From: Diadema setosum
Lineage: Eukaryota > Echinodermata > Echinoidea > Diadematoida > Diadematidae
Assembly: GCA_033980235.1 (NCBI GenBank)
Contig: CM067067.1
Location: 28,170,451 to 28,234,450, forward strand
Length of the DNA stretch: 64,000 nt
Direction: 5' to 3'
The translations under genes and the position numbers were made by a program. Position 1 is the stretch's first letter; every line of letters starts with the position of its first letter. Shown here piece after piece: positions 1 to 12,149 of this stretch. A model generated the notes under the pieces. That model was not told the DNA's origin. It saw only the letters and a list, made by a program, of their open reading frames with translations, and did no database searches.

Positions 1-480
1 TTCCAGAGGTTTAATTAATAAGGTTTGTGGAAAATGAAAAAAAAAAGTATGATATTCCAAAAGTTTGTAAATCCCTCAAAACAAAATAAGGTTCGTATTT
101 TCAAAGGTCCATTAGTATGCAACTCCTCTTCTTTTTCTTTTTTTTTTTAAACCAACAAACCTTATTTCATTTTGGGATGAATGAGCCTTTGGTTTGATGA
201 ATGTTTTTGTTTCACTTTGGAAAAACAAACAATATTTCATTTTGGGATTAACAAACCTTCTGAATAAACCTCATTCAGAATAAAACAAACATTTTGATAA
301 AAAAATGCTCTCTCATTTTGGATTAACAAACTGTGCACACAGAGAATTTGTTTGTTTCAGAACTAACTTCTGGAAAAATTAACCTCATTTCATTATTGGA
401 TTAGCAAACCTTTGGAATAACAAAAATTACCAATCTTTTCAACTGTGTGTTTTATCATTTCCCCAGAGGTCAAATTAATA
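1..480. repeat. Degenerate AACAAACCTT-GGAATAAC interspersed repeat
   Basis: AT-rich stretch built from loose copies of a short phrase meaning roughly 'aacaaaccttcggaataac', alternating with 'tttcattttgggatta'. The same phrase family recurs at 12.4-12.7, 14.5-14.8, 41.1-41.2, 44.1-44.5, 45.2-45.7 and 50.75-50.83 kb in both orientations. No coding potential seen. Confidence 0.6.
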
Positions 481-869
481 GAATCATTTAGAGTTGTGTA
501 CCTTGAAGTGCCTGCTATCAGCTGTCAAACTCATATCTTCAACAAATACCACTGAGATCATAAATCATGTGTCTTATCTAATGTATGCTAAGGGCACAGA
601 GAAGTCTTACGTGCATTTGTGTGCTGTATGTAGATCCCAGGTTTCTAACTCATTATCTTTTGTGTTGCAATATGACTTCATAAGGCAGAACTCTGGAGAC
701 ATTTCGCAAATACTAAAAAAAAGAGTATTTTGCTGGGTAAATTAGAATTTAAAAACTACTTTTAATCACTTTTTTTTTGTTGAGAGTGCAAATTTTGTGT
801 GTCTCCATAAGGATAGCGATGGACTTGTGCAAGTCTTCATTTGGTAGTGAAAATGTGTGCACACAACAC

Positions 870-904
<35 letters not shown>

Positions 905-1854
905 CACAGTCATTTCAGACATTTAAAAAGGAAACTTCAAGCTTTTACTTTGATTGTTGTGATATTCTATCTTCATTTATTTCTATTTCAAATGTTATGG
1001 AATCATTTTACTCCCGTTTCTAAAAGTTGGGTTGTATGTTGCAACAGAGAATCAATGCCATAAATATACATGTATACTGAAATTGTTGCAGTGGCTTTAT
1101 TTTCACAAATTTTGTGAATAAATTCTCCATTGAAAAAAAAAATGACAAAGAGAAAAGTAAAATTTTGTCCCACAGTTACTGCCCTAGGCCAGCACACCAT
1201 TTGCAATATTTAGTGACCATTATTGGTAGAGCCCAAATGCCATGCTCATTGGTGCCTGGTCAAATCCTAATACTACTGCATTTTTGTTTAAAGATTTAAT
1301 CTCATTTTACATATTTCTAGTTTTAAACAAAAACTGTTTCTTTGAGAAGTCACCTTTTTATCTGAACATTTGCAATTTTTGATCAATTATCAAAAGACCA
1401 CAAAGTGCAAAATTAAGAAAACATGAAAATGTCAGGTTTACTGCCATTTGCAAAAATATTGGCATGTACAGCAATTGGACCCTGCATAAATGTGGCTCTG
1501 GTGATCATGGTTGACCAGGGAATGTAGATAAATAGGAGTTACATTTTCAACCTCTTGGAGAGCATAATCATTGTGGTAAATCATCCCTTTGATTATTTCA
1601 ATCTACCACACATTAAAACTGTATTGCATCACAGCCAATCTGAATACCTGTATATATTTATACATGGAATAAATAAATTGATTTTGTTCCAGGCACAAAA
1701 TATCATGAATGTACAAGAATGCTTTAATGAAGCAGAGGGTCTAAAGACAAAATAGATAATTCAACATACTACGTACTGTGAGAGTAGGCAACTAAACATC
1801 ACAACTAAACTGACAATGAACATTGTTTCTGTGAACACACATGATCTTTTCTCC
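481..1854. other. No recognisable gene; AT-rich intergenic DNA
   Basis: Apart from the microsatellite at 871-905 I see no exon, RNA gene or clear mobile element here. Short open frames have no family resemblance. Confidence 0.5.
871..905. repeat. (CAGA)n microsatellite
   Basis: About eight tandem CAGA units. Confidence 0.95.
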
Positions 1855-3538
1855 AAACAAGAGACCCGCGGGTATAGCGCTCACCTGAGTATCGCAAGTT
1901 CACCTTTCACGCAGTCACTAATTTAAATTATTCACAGCTCTACCAAAATTTGACCAGGCATTCTCAAGTAGAAGATGAAACTGTACAATAAGGGCCCAAA
2001 TTGTTTAAGATTCCTTAATTTGGGGGGGATTGGGGCCCCCTGGGGCCCTCTGGGTGGGGCATGGTGCCTATTTTTATGAATTGACATCCTGACCCCCTAA
2101 GGGATGCTACCTGCCAAGTTTGACGAAAATACATCATGAGGTTTTCAGGAAGAAGATGAAAATGTACAATTCAGGTCCCCATTTGGACCTTCCCAACCAC
2201 CCCCCCCCCCCCCCGACTCAAAGAGGGGCACCCCTTGATCTCCTATGAACAAACTTGAAAATACAGTCATTAATGTACTCACTCATCTTACATCTATAAC
2301 TTCTGATTCTAGAGAAGATTTTTAAAGATTCCTTCATTTTGGAGGTTTGGGCCCCCCTGGGGGCCCCCTGGGTGGGGGTATGGTGCCCATTTTAACAAAT
2401 TGAGTTCCTAACCCCCTAGGGATGCTACCTGCCAAGTTTGGTGAAAATGGGTCATGGGGTTCTCAAGAAGAAGATAAAAATGTACAATTTAGGCCCCATT
2501 AGGACCCTTCCCCACCCCCCTCCCCTGGGTCCCAAGGGGGGCACCCCTGATTCTGCCATGAACAAACTTGAAACTGCAGTCATCAATGTACAAACTCATA
2601 GTATTAACTCAGCTCTATCACTTCTGGTTCTGGAGAAGATTTTTACAGATTCCTTAATTTTGGGGCGTTTGGGCCCCCTGGGGGCCCCTTGGGTGGGGTA
2701 TGGTGCCCATTTCTACAAATCGAGTTCCTAACCCCCTAGGGATGCTACCTGCCAAGTTTGGTGAAAATGGGTCATGGAGTTCTCAAGAAGAAGATAAAAA
2801 TGTACAATTTAGGCCCCATTAGGACCCCTCCTCACCCCCCTCCCCTGGGTCCCAAGGGGGGCACCCCTGATTCTGCCGTGAACAAACTTGAAACTACAGT
2901 CATCAATGTACAAACTCATAGTATTAACTTAGCTCTATCACTTCTTGTTCTGGAGAAGAAGATTTTTACAGATTCCTTAATTTTGGGGCATTTGGGCCCC
3001 CTGGGGGCCCCCTGGGTGGGGCATGGTGCCCATTTGAACAAATTGAGTTCCTAACCCCCTAGGGATGCTACCTGCCAAGTTTGGTGAAAATGAGTCATGG
3101 GGTTCTCAAGAAGAAGATGAAAATGTACAATTTAGGCCCCATTAGAACCCTTCCCCACCCCCCTCCCCTGGGTCCCAAGGGGGGCACCCCTGATTCTGCC
3201 ATGAACAAACTTGAAACTGCAGTCATCAATGTACAAACTCATAGTATTAACTCAGCTCTATCACTTCTGGAGAAGAAAATTTTTATAGATTCCTTAATTT
3301 GGGGGGGGGGGGGTTTGGGCCCCCCTGGGGGCCCCCTGGGTGGGGCATGGTGCCCATTTTAACAAATTGAGTTCCTAACCCCCTAGGGATGCTACCTGCC
3401 AAGTTTGATGAAAATCGGTCTTGGGGTTTTCAAGAAGAAGATGAAAATGTAAAAAGTTTACACACGACGCACGCCGGACGCCGGACGAAGGGCGATCGCA
3501 ATAGCTCACTTGAGCCTTTGGCTCAGGTGAGCTAAAAA
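1855..3538 (+). mobile_element. Hairpin-ended element, family 1, copy 1
   Basis: Non-autonomous element. The left end reads AAACAAGAGACCCGCGGG, followed by TAGCGCTCACCTGAG. The right end is a hairpin (3503-3533, AGCTCACTTGAGCC / GGCTCAGGTGAGCT) followed by AAAAA. Inside, the phrase GATGCTACCTGCCAAGTTTG recurs near 2105, 2421, 2741, 3064 and 3388, a period of about 316-324 bp, so there are four to five tandem core units. Each unit has GGGGCCCC-type blocks. A short CGGACGCCGGACG array precedes the terminal hairpin. This layout (core tandem repeats, short array, terminal stem-loop) fits pearl/HINE-type elements. There is no protein-coding capacity for transposition. It is the longest of three copies; the others are at 41872 and 57911. 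Confidence 0.8.
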
Positions 3539-4067
3539 TGTTTGAAAGCTCTTCAACCTTGGCTGTTCTCATCACACAATTTTCAAGAAATTGATTCATC
3601 AAGTTGTTTTTATTGCAACACACAGAAAAAATTGCCCAACATTAACATGAATAACCACTGGTTGATTATTCAGTGCTTTCATAGTAGCAATGATAAATAA
3701 TCATGGCTACTACTAAAACACTGAATAACTGGTGATATTTACATGCTATGTCAATGCAGGGACATTTGTCAATCAGTTGCAATACATAACATTTTTGAGG
3801 GGAAATTGTCGATTTACATTAAGAGTACATCCATACCATATGACTACAGTGTTACAACATGTAATTACCCGAAAACCTTGATTTACAAATTGATTTTAGT
3901 ATTTACTATTTTGTAGTCTGCCATTCACTTTGTAATTCAGAGCAGTTGCACATGTAGTGCAGGTCACTTGAAAGATCTCATTGGATGTGACTACAGAAAT
4001 GGCACTGATTTTGTGCTCATAACCCTCCCCAATTAACTACTGAGTTACAATATAGTTGTTTTACTGC
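3539..4067. other. Intergenic; contains a fold-back at 3668-3726
   Basis: The only structure is an imperfect inverted repeat with arms of about 27 bases (ATTCAGTGCTTTCATAG... and its inverse). The same sequence accompanies the tRNA-like SINE at 36.5-36.9 kb, so this is probably a fragment of that family. Confidence 0.5.
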
Positions 4068-4069
4068 TA

Positions 4070-4512
4070 AAGGTACTAGCCCACAGTTGCAAACCCACGA
4101 AAATCAAAATTGCATAAAACAGGTCCAATATGACTTCAAGTACAAGTTATGACAGTAACATACCTCACCTGTTACTCTTTGTCTATACCATTCGATAAAA
4201 CTATTAAAAGAGATAAAATCATCGTTTTAAAATCAATTTTCAAACCGGGTCAACCCGACCCAAAATCAAATTACGAGCGCGGGCTAGCTACGCACATTAA
4301 CTTACACATGTATCGCATGCATGTAGTAGGTGCGTGGACCGGAGCTAGCGAGCGTTTTTATACGCATGCATACGGTGCATTTTCATTTATTTTTATGAAA
4401 GTAATGGACTAATTCGAACGAAATTTTGTACAGGTGTTACTGCAATCATACCCAACTCCATGCTAACTATGAGACCAATTGCTGCAGGTTTACAAATGTG
4501 GGCTAATACCTT
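4070..4512. mobile_element. 443-bp MITE with TA target duplication
   Basis: Terminal inverted repeats AAGGTACTAGCCCACA (left) and AAGGTATTAGCCCACA (right, reversed) are flanked by TA on both sides (4068-4069, 4513-4514). This fits a non-autonomous Tc1/mariner-type element. The internal 87-codon frame shows no family resemblance. Confidence 0.75.
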
Positions 4513-4514
4513 TA

Positions 4515-5744
4515 AGTGAAATTGATACTGTGGTCTAATGAACCTATATTGAGTAAGGTAATTACTGAAAAATCCATTTCCTATCCCATAGTTTTAACTT
4601 CTGCAACAGAGAATGTCATAATTTAATGAAAATAAAAGAAAAACATGTATCATACAAATGACAGGGGTAAAATAACATTTTCTCATTTTCTGGGAGTACA
4701 CATACAGAAATGTAATTTTTCGACTCATTACTCTAGATTACACACTTTCTTCAAGGAAAATAAATGAAATTGTTACTCTACTTGCCAGCAATGCTGAAAA
4801 CTACTGACAACAGGTACAAAATATGGAGATCTGGAAACAATGATAATCAATTGTTATAACAAATTAATGGATAAGACAAAACTCCAGTGCTAATAAGAAA
4901 AAACCAACAAAATGAAGTGTAGCTATAGAGAACTTGTAAACCAACAGATAAGGGGAAATGAGGCAGATTCATGACCAAACCTTCCTTAGTTTCTGCTGTT
5001 AGTTTTTATAAAAGTGCTTATTCAAGATAACATATTGCACTCATGCCCTTTTAGTGTCACAATACTCTATTCTGAAAGAGAGTCATGTTTTGCTGCTTAA
5101 CAGGCAACAAATAAAATCTAACCAATAACAAGATTTAGAATGCCAGGTGTATGCGTGTGATTAATGGTGATTAGTTGGGAAATGCTTTAAGAGGGAAAAG
5201 TGGTTAAGGCTATGGTCACAACCCTCAAAATCAGCCTGCTGAGTGGTTGCCACCTGGTCACCAATTGTTGAGTTCAAAACAGGCAGGTGTCCGGGCGGGC
5301 GTGCCCTAGGAGAGAAAACCAGATTTCTGAATGAAGCTCTTGAGTAGGTCCTATATTTTCCCTTGTTTCTATTAAATAAAGAAGAAAAAAAAAAGCACTA
5401 GAAAAAAACCAAGAGACATGAGGGAAAGAGGAGCCAGGGCTGTCTGGAAGAGGCTGGAGGAGGTACAGAGGCAAGGAAACCCCAACCAGGGTCCCCCACC
5501 CTTGGAAAGAAGAAACAGGCAGCTGCAGCCTAGGTAGCCCATGTAAAAGAGGACTCGGCTAGTGACATGGGGGAACGGGAAGACATGGACAGCCACATCA
5601 GGGCAGATGAGAATTAAAGCAAAAGTTTAGATTGACTTTTGATCCACATCTTCAAAGAGAAAGTGTACAGCATCTCAATTCAAAATGGTGACTTACATGG
5701 AGAATAGTTTTGAAGAAACTTAAAAAAAAAAAAATTCATATTTC

Positions 5745-5751
<7 letters not shown>
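4515..5751. other. No recognisable gene
   Basis: AT-rich sequence without a supported exon, RNA or mobile-element terminus. The 5270-5600 part is purine-rich on the plus strand and gives open frames by composition only. Confidence 0.45.

Positions 5752-5802
<51 letters not shown>
5752..5802. repeat. (AT)n microsatellite
   Basis: About 25 uninterrupted AT units. Confidence 0.95.
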
Positions 5803-5806
<4 letters not shown>

Positions 5807-8019
5807 GATAGAAGCCAAGCTGACTTCAGTGAAGGATCCGTGGAGGTATCACAACGTATACAGGATAACTATTTTATGAACATAGGAAATAGTGATCCTC
5901 ATGTAAAAAAATGTAGACAGTAGCAACTTTTATCAAGCACGTATTGGTTTAAGTCCTAATTGCAATTTCTAGTAATCCTATTCTAAAGAAACTTCGTATT
6001 GATATTCAGCATATTGCTACTGCTACACAACCACAACCAGATCATGATGATGGAAATGATTCATATCATGAAGATGTTAATAATTATAAACAATGCCTGT
6101 ATTTGTGGGTCTAAAGACTTTGTAGAATTGACATTCCTTCAACAAGTATTGCTGTATCACCACAACCTTCGCCCCAGTGCTAGCGATTCACCATGGGCTA
6201 ATGATCACAGATCACTATCACCTAGCCCGACCAGATGCTGTGCGAAGCACAGCATCAGACAGGCAAGGCCTCACCTTCAAAGTGACAACTACAAAACTTA
6301 TGAAAATTGATACGTTTCTTACAAAAAATGCATTTGTTACTCATGTTAAGTGCATGCTTATACATGTCTTAGAGAAGGTTCATAAGTTCATAGAGAGCCC
6401 TTGCGATAAGTCCATGGAACAAAAAAATGACACTTTCTGGCACAACCTGACCGTTAGGGTTCATCGTTGCAGAATTCAAAATGGCGCCTTGACCTCTGCC
6501 AATTATGTGCATGCGCTGCAGAGAGATCTTTTGCATGCGTGCGCTGCTTGAGTGTTGCAGCACGGTCGACAGCATGACCTTTTAAAAGTGCATTCAGATT
6601 GTGTGAACTCTCGATATTCAAAATGGCCTGGCGTGAAAGACGCTGTACCGCTCGCACATGTTGCATATAATCATCATTTTTGGTAAGTTGTAAAATGTGT
6701 ATGTCAATATTGATAGCATAGATATGAAGTCTCATTAATAAAAATTTACATTAGATGAGTTTGAGGTGACAAAAAATGATCTAAATAATCAAAACTCAAA
6801 GCAACTGCAATGCGATCGCTGAGCTCTCTTTGTGTTGTGGGTTGTGACGGTACAGACCTGTCGCTATTCATACAGCGACTGGGCTGTGTATAGTTAACTA
6901 TCACCATGACATTACCAATATGTTTCTGATTCTGATGAGGACTCCACTGATATAGAGGATGCTCCTAGATGTGGTCGGTCAGCTAAATGAGGGCATCAAC
7001 AAGCCAGAGGACATCATGGTCATGCTCAGGGCTGTGGACATGTCATGGACAAAAGTGCTAGGCTGTGACAACTAGATGGGATATGAACTATCATATGAGA
7101 TTGACCATGGACTTGAAAGAGTTGAGGAAAAGTGATGTTAATTTCAAATAGTAAGTGGACAATTTCATTTTGCTTTCAAAGAAAAGAAAGAAAAAAAAAC
7201 TTCTTGACTGTGTCTTCATACATACCTATTTTATAATTTTAGCAAATATCTAGGAAAAATTTTTACTATTTGAAAAATGTACAGGATACATTATACATGC
7301 ACATTATATGAATATGCATATTTGTACATACATAATATATGTGTACATACATAAAAATACGTGTGTGTAGTTTCCAGTTCATATGCAATGTTTACTTTTC
7401 ATTCGTAAATGAAATCATGTGGTTTGAGACTGCAAATGTGTGTATGAGAAAAATGCCTCTGTATCAAGGGGTTCACTGCACATAATTGCCTGCAGCAGTC
7501 AAGTGGGTAACCCTGGAGTAATCAAAGAATGTTTTTAATGGTTTCTACTTTCCTTCTATTTGATTTACTATTTTCTGCTTAGCATTCATCTTTTGTTTCT
7601 TTTACAAGTGAGTTTGACAGTTTGCAATCAAATTATTTGATTTTTTAAACTTTCAAGTTTCATCTTTACAAAGAAAAATGTGCAAGGAATGCTCTGTTAA
7701 TTTGCATAATGCTCTCAGACTTTTACTCACCATGGCACATCATGTCTTTCTTATGTGACAAATTATACAATCAAGAAATACAATACAGATATTCATAACA
7801 AGTCTGTGGTTTATTATTATTTATTTTTGACCACAAAAGTGCTCGCGAACTATGAGAGCGATTTTTTCTGTTTTTTTTAGAAAATAGACTGACATCTATG
7901 TGTAGTTTATATTTGTTTTTAAGATCTATAGGGACGTAGAAATGGGTTGTGTTTCATATCATTGTTAAGCTTAGAGTCTGTAGAATTCACACATAGGCAT
8001 AACTAAAATTTCATTTTCT
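5803..8019. other. No supported gene; possible old transposase debris near 6.9-7.1 kb
   Basis: Around 6930-7130 (plus) an acidic run reading like SDSDEDSTDIEDAP is followed by Arg/Gly-rich sequence broken by stops. That composition occurs at the N-terminus of some piggyBac-type transposases but is too little to name. The rest shows nothing I can support. Confidence 0.3.
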
Positions 8020-8345
8020 ATAACTTTTGACTCATTTTGATGGAGCGCATCACATATACAGTTACCACGGCAATGCCTTGTCGGGTACAAACACAAAAAA
8101 TGTCTTGCATAACAACACCTTAGATCACTATACCAAATTTGAAATAAATTGCCTAAATACTGTGGAAGTAGTTCGCTTCACAAGGTTTTGGGGAAATTGT
8201 GGTTACCATGTCCATGCTTTGTCTGGCAAACATGGTTACTATGGCAACATTCTTTCTGACGAACATAAAAATCAGGTCTTCCATATTTCAATTTATTTTC
8301 ATATTTTTCTCACATATATCACAATGTAAAGTAAATTGATGCGAA
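8020..8345 (+). repeat. Family W repeat (GTGGAAGTAGTTC), left part
   Basis: Contains GTTACCACGGCAATGCCTTG, ACCAAATTTGAAATAAATTG and GTGGAAGTAGTTCG. The same phrases occur at 11141-11300 and 17845-18090. The LINE at 8455-11140 sits between the two parts. The ACCAAATTTGAAATAAATTG phrase matches the CCAAGTTTGATGAAAAT module of the hairpin-ended families. Confidence 0.6.
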
Positions 8346-8467
8346 ATTTATACAGAACATAATTCAAAATAGAACTTCACCGGAATGTTCAAAAGTTTGT
8401 CTTGGTATACACAAGGTCTGTATACATGCGAGTTAAACTGAGATCATAATGCGAAAAAAAATATGAT

Positions 8468-8509
8468 GGGGCCTGCGTAAAAGCAAGCTTGTATAGAGCC
8501 GCAGGTCCC
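8468..8509 (-). other. Stem-loop in LINE 3' UTR
   Basis: Arms GGGGCCTGCG and CGCAGGTCCC (one G-T type mismatch) with a loop of about 22 bases, placed near the 3' end of the LINE. LINE reverse transcriptases of several clades recognise a 3' stem-loop; that role here is inference. Confidence 0.55.
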
Positions 8510-9064
8510 GTGATAAAATCAGATTTGGGGAAACATAAGTACAAATATTTTTTTTAGACCATATTATAACTGGGGGATCCGATTAAAACAAACAAAGATC
8601 AAATCAAATAAGTGTCACTAAATAAAATACAGAATAAAATATAGAAAGGTCACATGTTGCAACTATACCCTACTACAAATAAGGACAATGAGAGAACAAC
8701 GACTGAGATTGTCAGGATTTAAGTGGGTATGGAGGTATAGATGATGACGTAACAGTTTGGCATAAATACATAAATGGAAGGTGGGCTAATAGAATTTTGT
8801 CGTGAATACAAAATATACACACAAGGACAATGGAGCTCATGAGTCAAAATTCCAGCGGGGTCCTAAACCATGCAGGCCGTGTGACCATGGTAACAGACAG
8901 CTGCCACGCTCAAGAATTCCAACAATCGAATGTAACAGTAAGTGCTTTAGAGAGCGCAACAGGCAGACTGATCGAAGATAATAATGTACATGGTTAGGAT
9001 CCCGTCGGACTACTAATAGAAGTTAAATAAGATAGACAAGGGTAAAAATACTGAGCAACAAGTA

Positions 9065-10123
9065 CTATACAATATGCAAGCCGTAGCTGCTCAAAAGATA
9101 TTGTTTTAATTTTCGTTTAAATGAGGCTAAAGTGGTGCAGCTTGTAAGTTCCGTAGGGAGTTCATTCCAGTACTTAGGCCCAGTGAACATAATAGTTTTT
9201 TTCGCAAAAATTGTTCGGGTACGTGGAAGGTGATACGCATAACGTTGGCGGGTTGGATAATCATGAAATGTATAGTTTCTTGTAAACATTTGAAAAAATG
9301 CATCTGGTAATTGGCCAGTTGAGAATTGAAACATAAACAGGCAAACGTTGTAGGAAAATAACTCATGAATTTTCAAAATTTTATTGCTCACAAACAGTTC
9401 ATTCGTGTGCGATAAATATCCAGCGTGGTTTACAATTCTAATAGCGCGTTTTTGCACAATAAATAACGAATCGATAAGGTTTTTAGAAGCATTTCCCCAC
9501 GCCAGAATCCCATAATTAAGATAGGGAGATATCAAAGTTGAATATATACTCTGTAGAATATTACATGGAAAATAATAACTAAGTTTGTTTAGAACCTCTG
9601 TATTTCTAGCAATAATTTTAGTTACATAACCAACATGGGTTCTCCAAGATAAATCACTATCAATGTAAAGACCCAAAAATTTTGCACTATTGACCTGTGA
9701 CAAATCAATGTTGTTGATCTTGACAGAGATAGGTAGTACAGGTGGGGAATTACTAAACAAAATATAATGATTTTTTTCAATGTTTAAGGAAAGTTTGTTT
9801 GCAAAAATCCAAGATTGAACAGAAACAAGTTCTTCATTTATTATGTTTATAAGCTCATCAGGATTTTGATGAGAAAAGAACAAATTTGTATCGTCTGCAA
9901 AACAAACGAAGGAAAGGATCTTAGATGAGTTCTGAATATCGTTAATATACAGAATAAAAAGAAGTGGACCTAACAGGGAACCCTGGGGAACACCACAAGA
10001 AATTAACTTAGGTTGGGAATCGTGACCGTGGATACTTACAAATTGTTTTCTATTTGTCAGATAATCAGAAAACCATTCTAGCGCCTTACCCCGAATTCCG
10101 TAATGATTTAACTTATAAATCAA
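9065..10123 (-). pseudogene. LINE reverse transcriptase, C-terminal half
   Basis: A 352-codon frame. It opens just after RT motif A and contains motif B (GVPQGSLLGPLLFILYINDI) and the catalytic motif C (FADDTN). These are followed by the thumb and C-terminal region typical of CR1/Jockey-like LINEs ([43 protein letters not shown]). Catalytic aspartates are present. It continues the frame at 10120-11140; a missing base near 10120-10127 separates the two, so the protein is not made as one piece. The family normally reads endonuclease then RT in one ORF. The start shown is only the first in-frame Met after the frameshift. Naming the exact clade would need a phylogeny. Confidence 0.9.
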
Positions 10124-11140
10124 ATATCATGATCTATTGTATCAAACGCCTTTGAAAAATCAAGAAAAACACCAACAGTATGAGATGCATCATCTATAGC
10201 ATGAGCTATCTTATCAATGAACTTGAGTAATGCGTGAGTTGTACTATGTTTTTTGCGAAATCCAAATTGAGAATCAGTAAAAATTTTTGACTGAAGAAGA
10301 AAATTAAGGGTACGTTTATACACAAGTCTTTCGAGTATCTTTGAAAAGGAAGTTAAAAGAGAAATAGGACGATAATTATTAACAAAATCTTTTCGCCCTT
10401 TTTTAAAAATGGGGACAACTCTGGCTACTTTTATTTTACAAGGAACTTTACCACTAGATAAGGATTGATTTAAAATAAAAGTAAGAGGTGAAATTATTTC
10501 ATGAATCACATTTTTTACCAAAAAATTTGTGATTCCATCATATCCCGAACTTTTTTTGTTATTTAATCTATCAACAATCTTTATTATTTCATCTTCAACA
10601 ATCGGTACAAAAAATAAAGATGCCATATTTCTATCATCCAGAAAAGAGTGAAATTCCTGGTGCGCTGAAGGGATTTTGTCAGCCAGATTTGGGCCAATGT
10701 GTACAAAAAAATCATTAAAAACTTCAGCTATGTCTATGGGGTCATCAATACGAACATCATCCTCTTGAATATAACTAGGAGCATTATTGTCAGTATTACA
10801 TTTCAACGCCTGATTTATCACCCTCCACGTACCCTTCACATCATATTTGCATTTATCGAATTGATTCATAAAATACATCCGTTTGGCTAACCGTAATGAA
10901 GAAGTGAGGATATTACGATACCGAGTATATCGGGACTTGTTCATAACAGTGGGTACTTTACGATATTTACGAAACAGTTTGTTTTTCTTATTGATAGATT
11001 TTAAAAGTGATTTAGTAACCCATGGCTGCCGAGGTACTTTTTTATAATTTAATCTAAAGCATTTACGACAAGACAATCTAAAACATTTACAACAATCTAA
11101 AACATTTACGACATATCTATACCTCAATGCCATAATGTCC
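10120..11140 (-). pseudogene. LINE linker and N-terminal reverse transcriptase
   Basis: Carries the pre-RT region (a basic stretch around PRQPWVTKSLLKSINKKNKL, then YFMNQFDKCK, GTWRVINQAL) and RT motifs: VVPIFKKGRKDFVNNYRPIS, FGFRKKHSTTHAL, and motif A FLDFSKAFDTIDH. It ends in a premature stop straight after DHDI. The same protein resumes one frame over at 10123, which indicates a single-base deletion. The open frame extends to 11184, but the first 15 or so codons lie in flanking family W repeat and are not LINE-derived. A short tandem expansion at 11055-11112 duplicates a Cys-Lys-Cys-Phe-Arg-Leu-type motif. The endonuclease domain upstream is absent. Confidence 0.88.
11055..11112. repeat. 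About 18-bp tandem repeat (CTAAAACATTTACGACAA)
   Basis: Three imperfect units of 'ctaaaacatttacgacaa' lie in the LINE linker frame. The unit length is a multiple of three, so the frame stays open. Confidence 0.75.
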
Positions 11141-11300
11141 AACAAATTTGATTTCAACTGCCCAAAATTGTGGAAGTAGTTCACTCTGCAAGATTTTCAA
11201 GAAAATATGAAGTTACCATGGCAATGCCTTGTCAGGTACAAACACAAGGAGTGTCTTCCACAACTACACCTATACAGGCCTGGTGATACTGTGCAATTAA
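11141..11300 (+). repeat. Family W repeat (GTGGAAGTAGTTC), right part
   Basis: Repeats the order seen at 8020-8345: CAAATTTGATTTCAACTGCC, GTGGAAGTAGTTCACT, GTTACCATGGCAATGCCTTG, GGTACAAACACAAGGAGTGT. Direct tandem arrangement of this unit explains why both sides of the LINE look alike. Confidence 0.6.
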
Positions 11301-12149
11301 CTCACTGATAAGAGGCCAAAGCTTTTGAATTTGTAACGGTCAGCGAAGCACTGTGCAGAGGAAAGGAAAAAAATTTCACCTCCTCATATCTCCCTTATTT
11401 TCCCACCAAATCCCTTGAAACTTCACACATATATCTAATAAGGATTTATCATCCTTCATATGATTTTTGGGCAAAAATGCTGACGTATCTTTTGAGATAC
11501 ATGTATTTTTCTGTTTGAGTCAAGCGTGGGAAAGGGTTACAAATTTTCCTGACACAAGTCTGTGCCTGCATGAATATGCATTTGATTAACATATTGCTAG
11601 TCTGTACACACCAGACTAACTACCTGCAAAGTTTTATGTTTGCGCAATTAGTAGTTAAGTGAAAATAAGAGCAAAAAAGCCAACCGAATTTAAGAGAAAA
11701 TACGGGACATGCACAACTAGATCATCCTCCTGAGCATGTGTTCTCTACTGGTCAGTGCACGCTTAGCCAATCAGCGGTGTCGGGTTCAGCGCAAGGCGAC
11801 AGGTTTGGGTTTTCAGGTCGACAGGGTGGCGAGTGGGCGAGAGATGAAACCTGCAATGTGCTTCAACTGTTTCACGAAAACCGATGCATCGGACTGTGTA
11901 CTGCTTACGCAATGGCTTTTACGTGGGTCAGAAGTGACAGTGATCTCAGTTTTTTCCCGACATATCCGTGCGTCAAGCTTTTGGCGAGTTAATTGCACCG
12001 TATCCCCGCGCCTGTATATCGTCGCTGGGGTGACAAGACCTTGTATATACATTTTTTTTCAAAAATGGGTTTTTTGCATAATTCTGTGCCTGACTGGCAA
12101 AGGCACAATCTGATACACCCATGGAATGCATATCTGCCTTAGTTTTTAT
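11301..12149. other. Unassigned; CpG-richer patch 11730-12060
   Basis: 11736-12060 is richer in GC and CpG than its surroundings and has GCCAATCAGC (a CCAAT-box match) at about 11765. Overlapping open frames on both strands have no recognisable domain. A promoter or an element interior are both possible; I see no exon. Confidence 0.3.

Larger units (their letters stand above)
8455..11140 (-). mobile_element. 5'-truncated non-LTR retrotransposon (CR1/Jockey-like LINE)
   Basis: Minus-strand LINE holding the end of the linker region, the whole reverse transcriptase core and the C-terminal region, with a 3' UTR running down to about 8455. The endonuclease domain is missing, so the copy is 5'-truncated. 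The right boundary is set where family W sequence (ACAAATTTGATTTCAACTGC) begins, near 11141. The 3' UTR has a stem-loop at 8468-8509 (GGGGCCTGCG / CGCAGGTCCC) just before a T/A-rich end. The body is split by one frameshift near 10120, otherwise well preserved, so it looks like a fairly young insertion. Confidence 0.85.

Noticed and set aside
3300..3350. G-quadruplex or regulatory meaning of G/C runs in family 1
   Set aside because: The runs are part of every core unit and vary in length between copies; no independent support.
6177..6551. 124-codon plus-strand frame
   Set aside because: No recognisable family, an overlapping antisense frame of similar length, and low-complexity surroundings.
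6930..7130. piggyBac-like transposase N-terminus (SDSDEDSTDIED then Arg/Gly-rich)
   Set aside because: Short, broken by stops, and acidic runs are common; not enough to name.
8160..11250. Target-site duplication around the LINE
   Set aside because: The similar flanks (GTGGAAGTAGTTC) are much longer than a duplication and are explained by tandem family W units.
11736..12113. 125-codon open frame as a gene
   Set aside because: Overlapping frames on both strands, no domain, no splice context; composition of a CpG-richer patch explains it.
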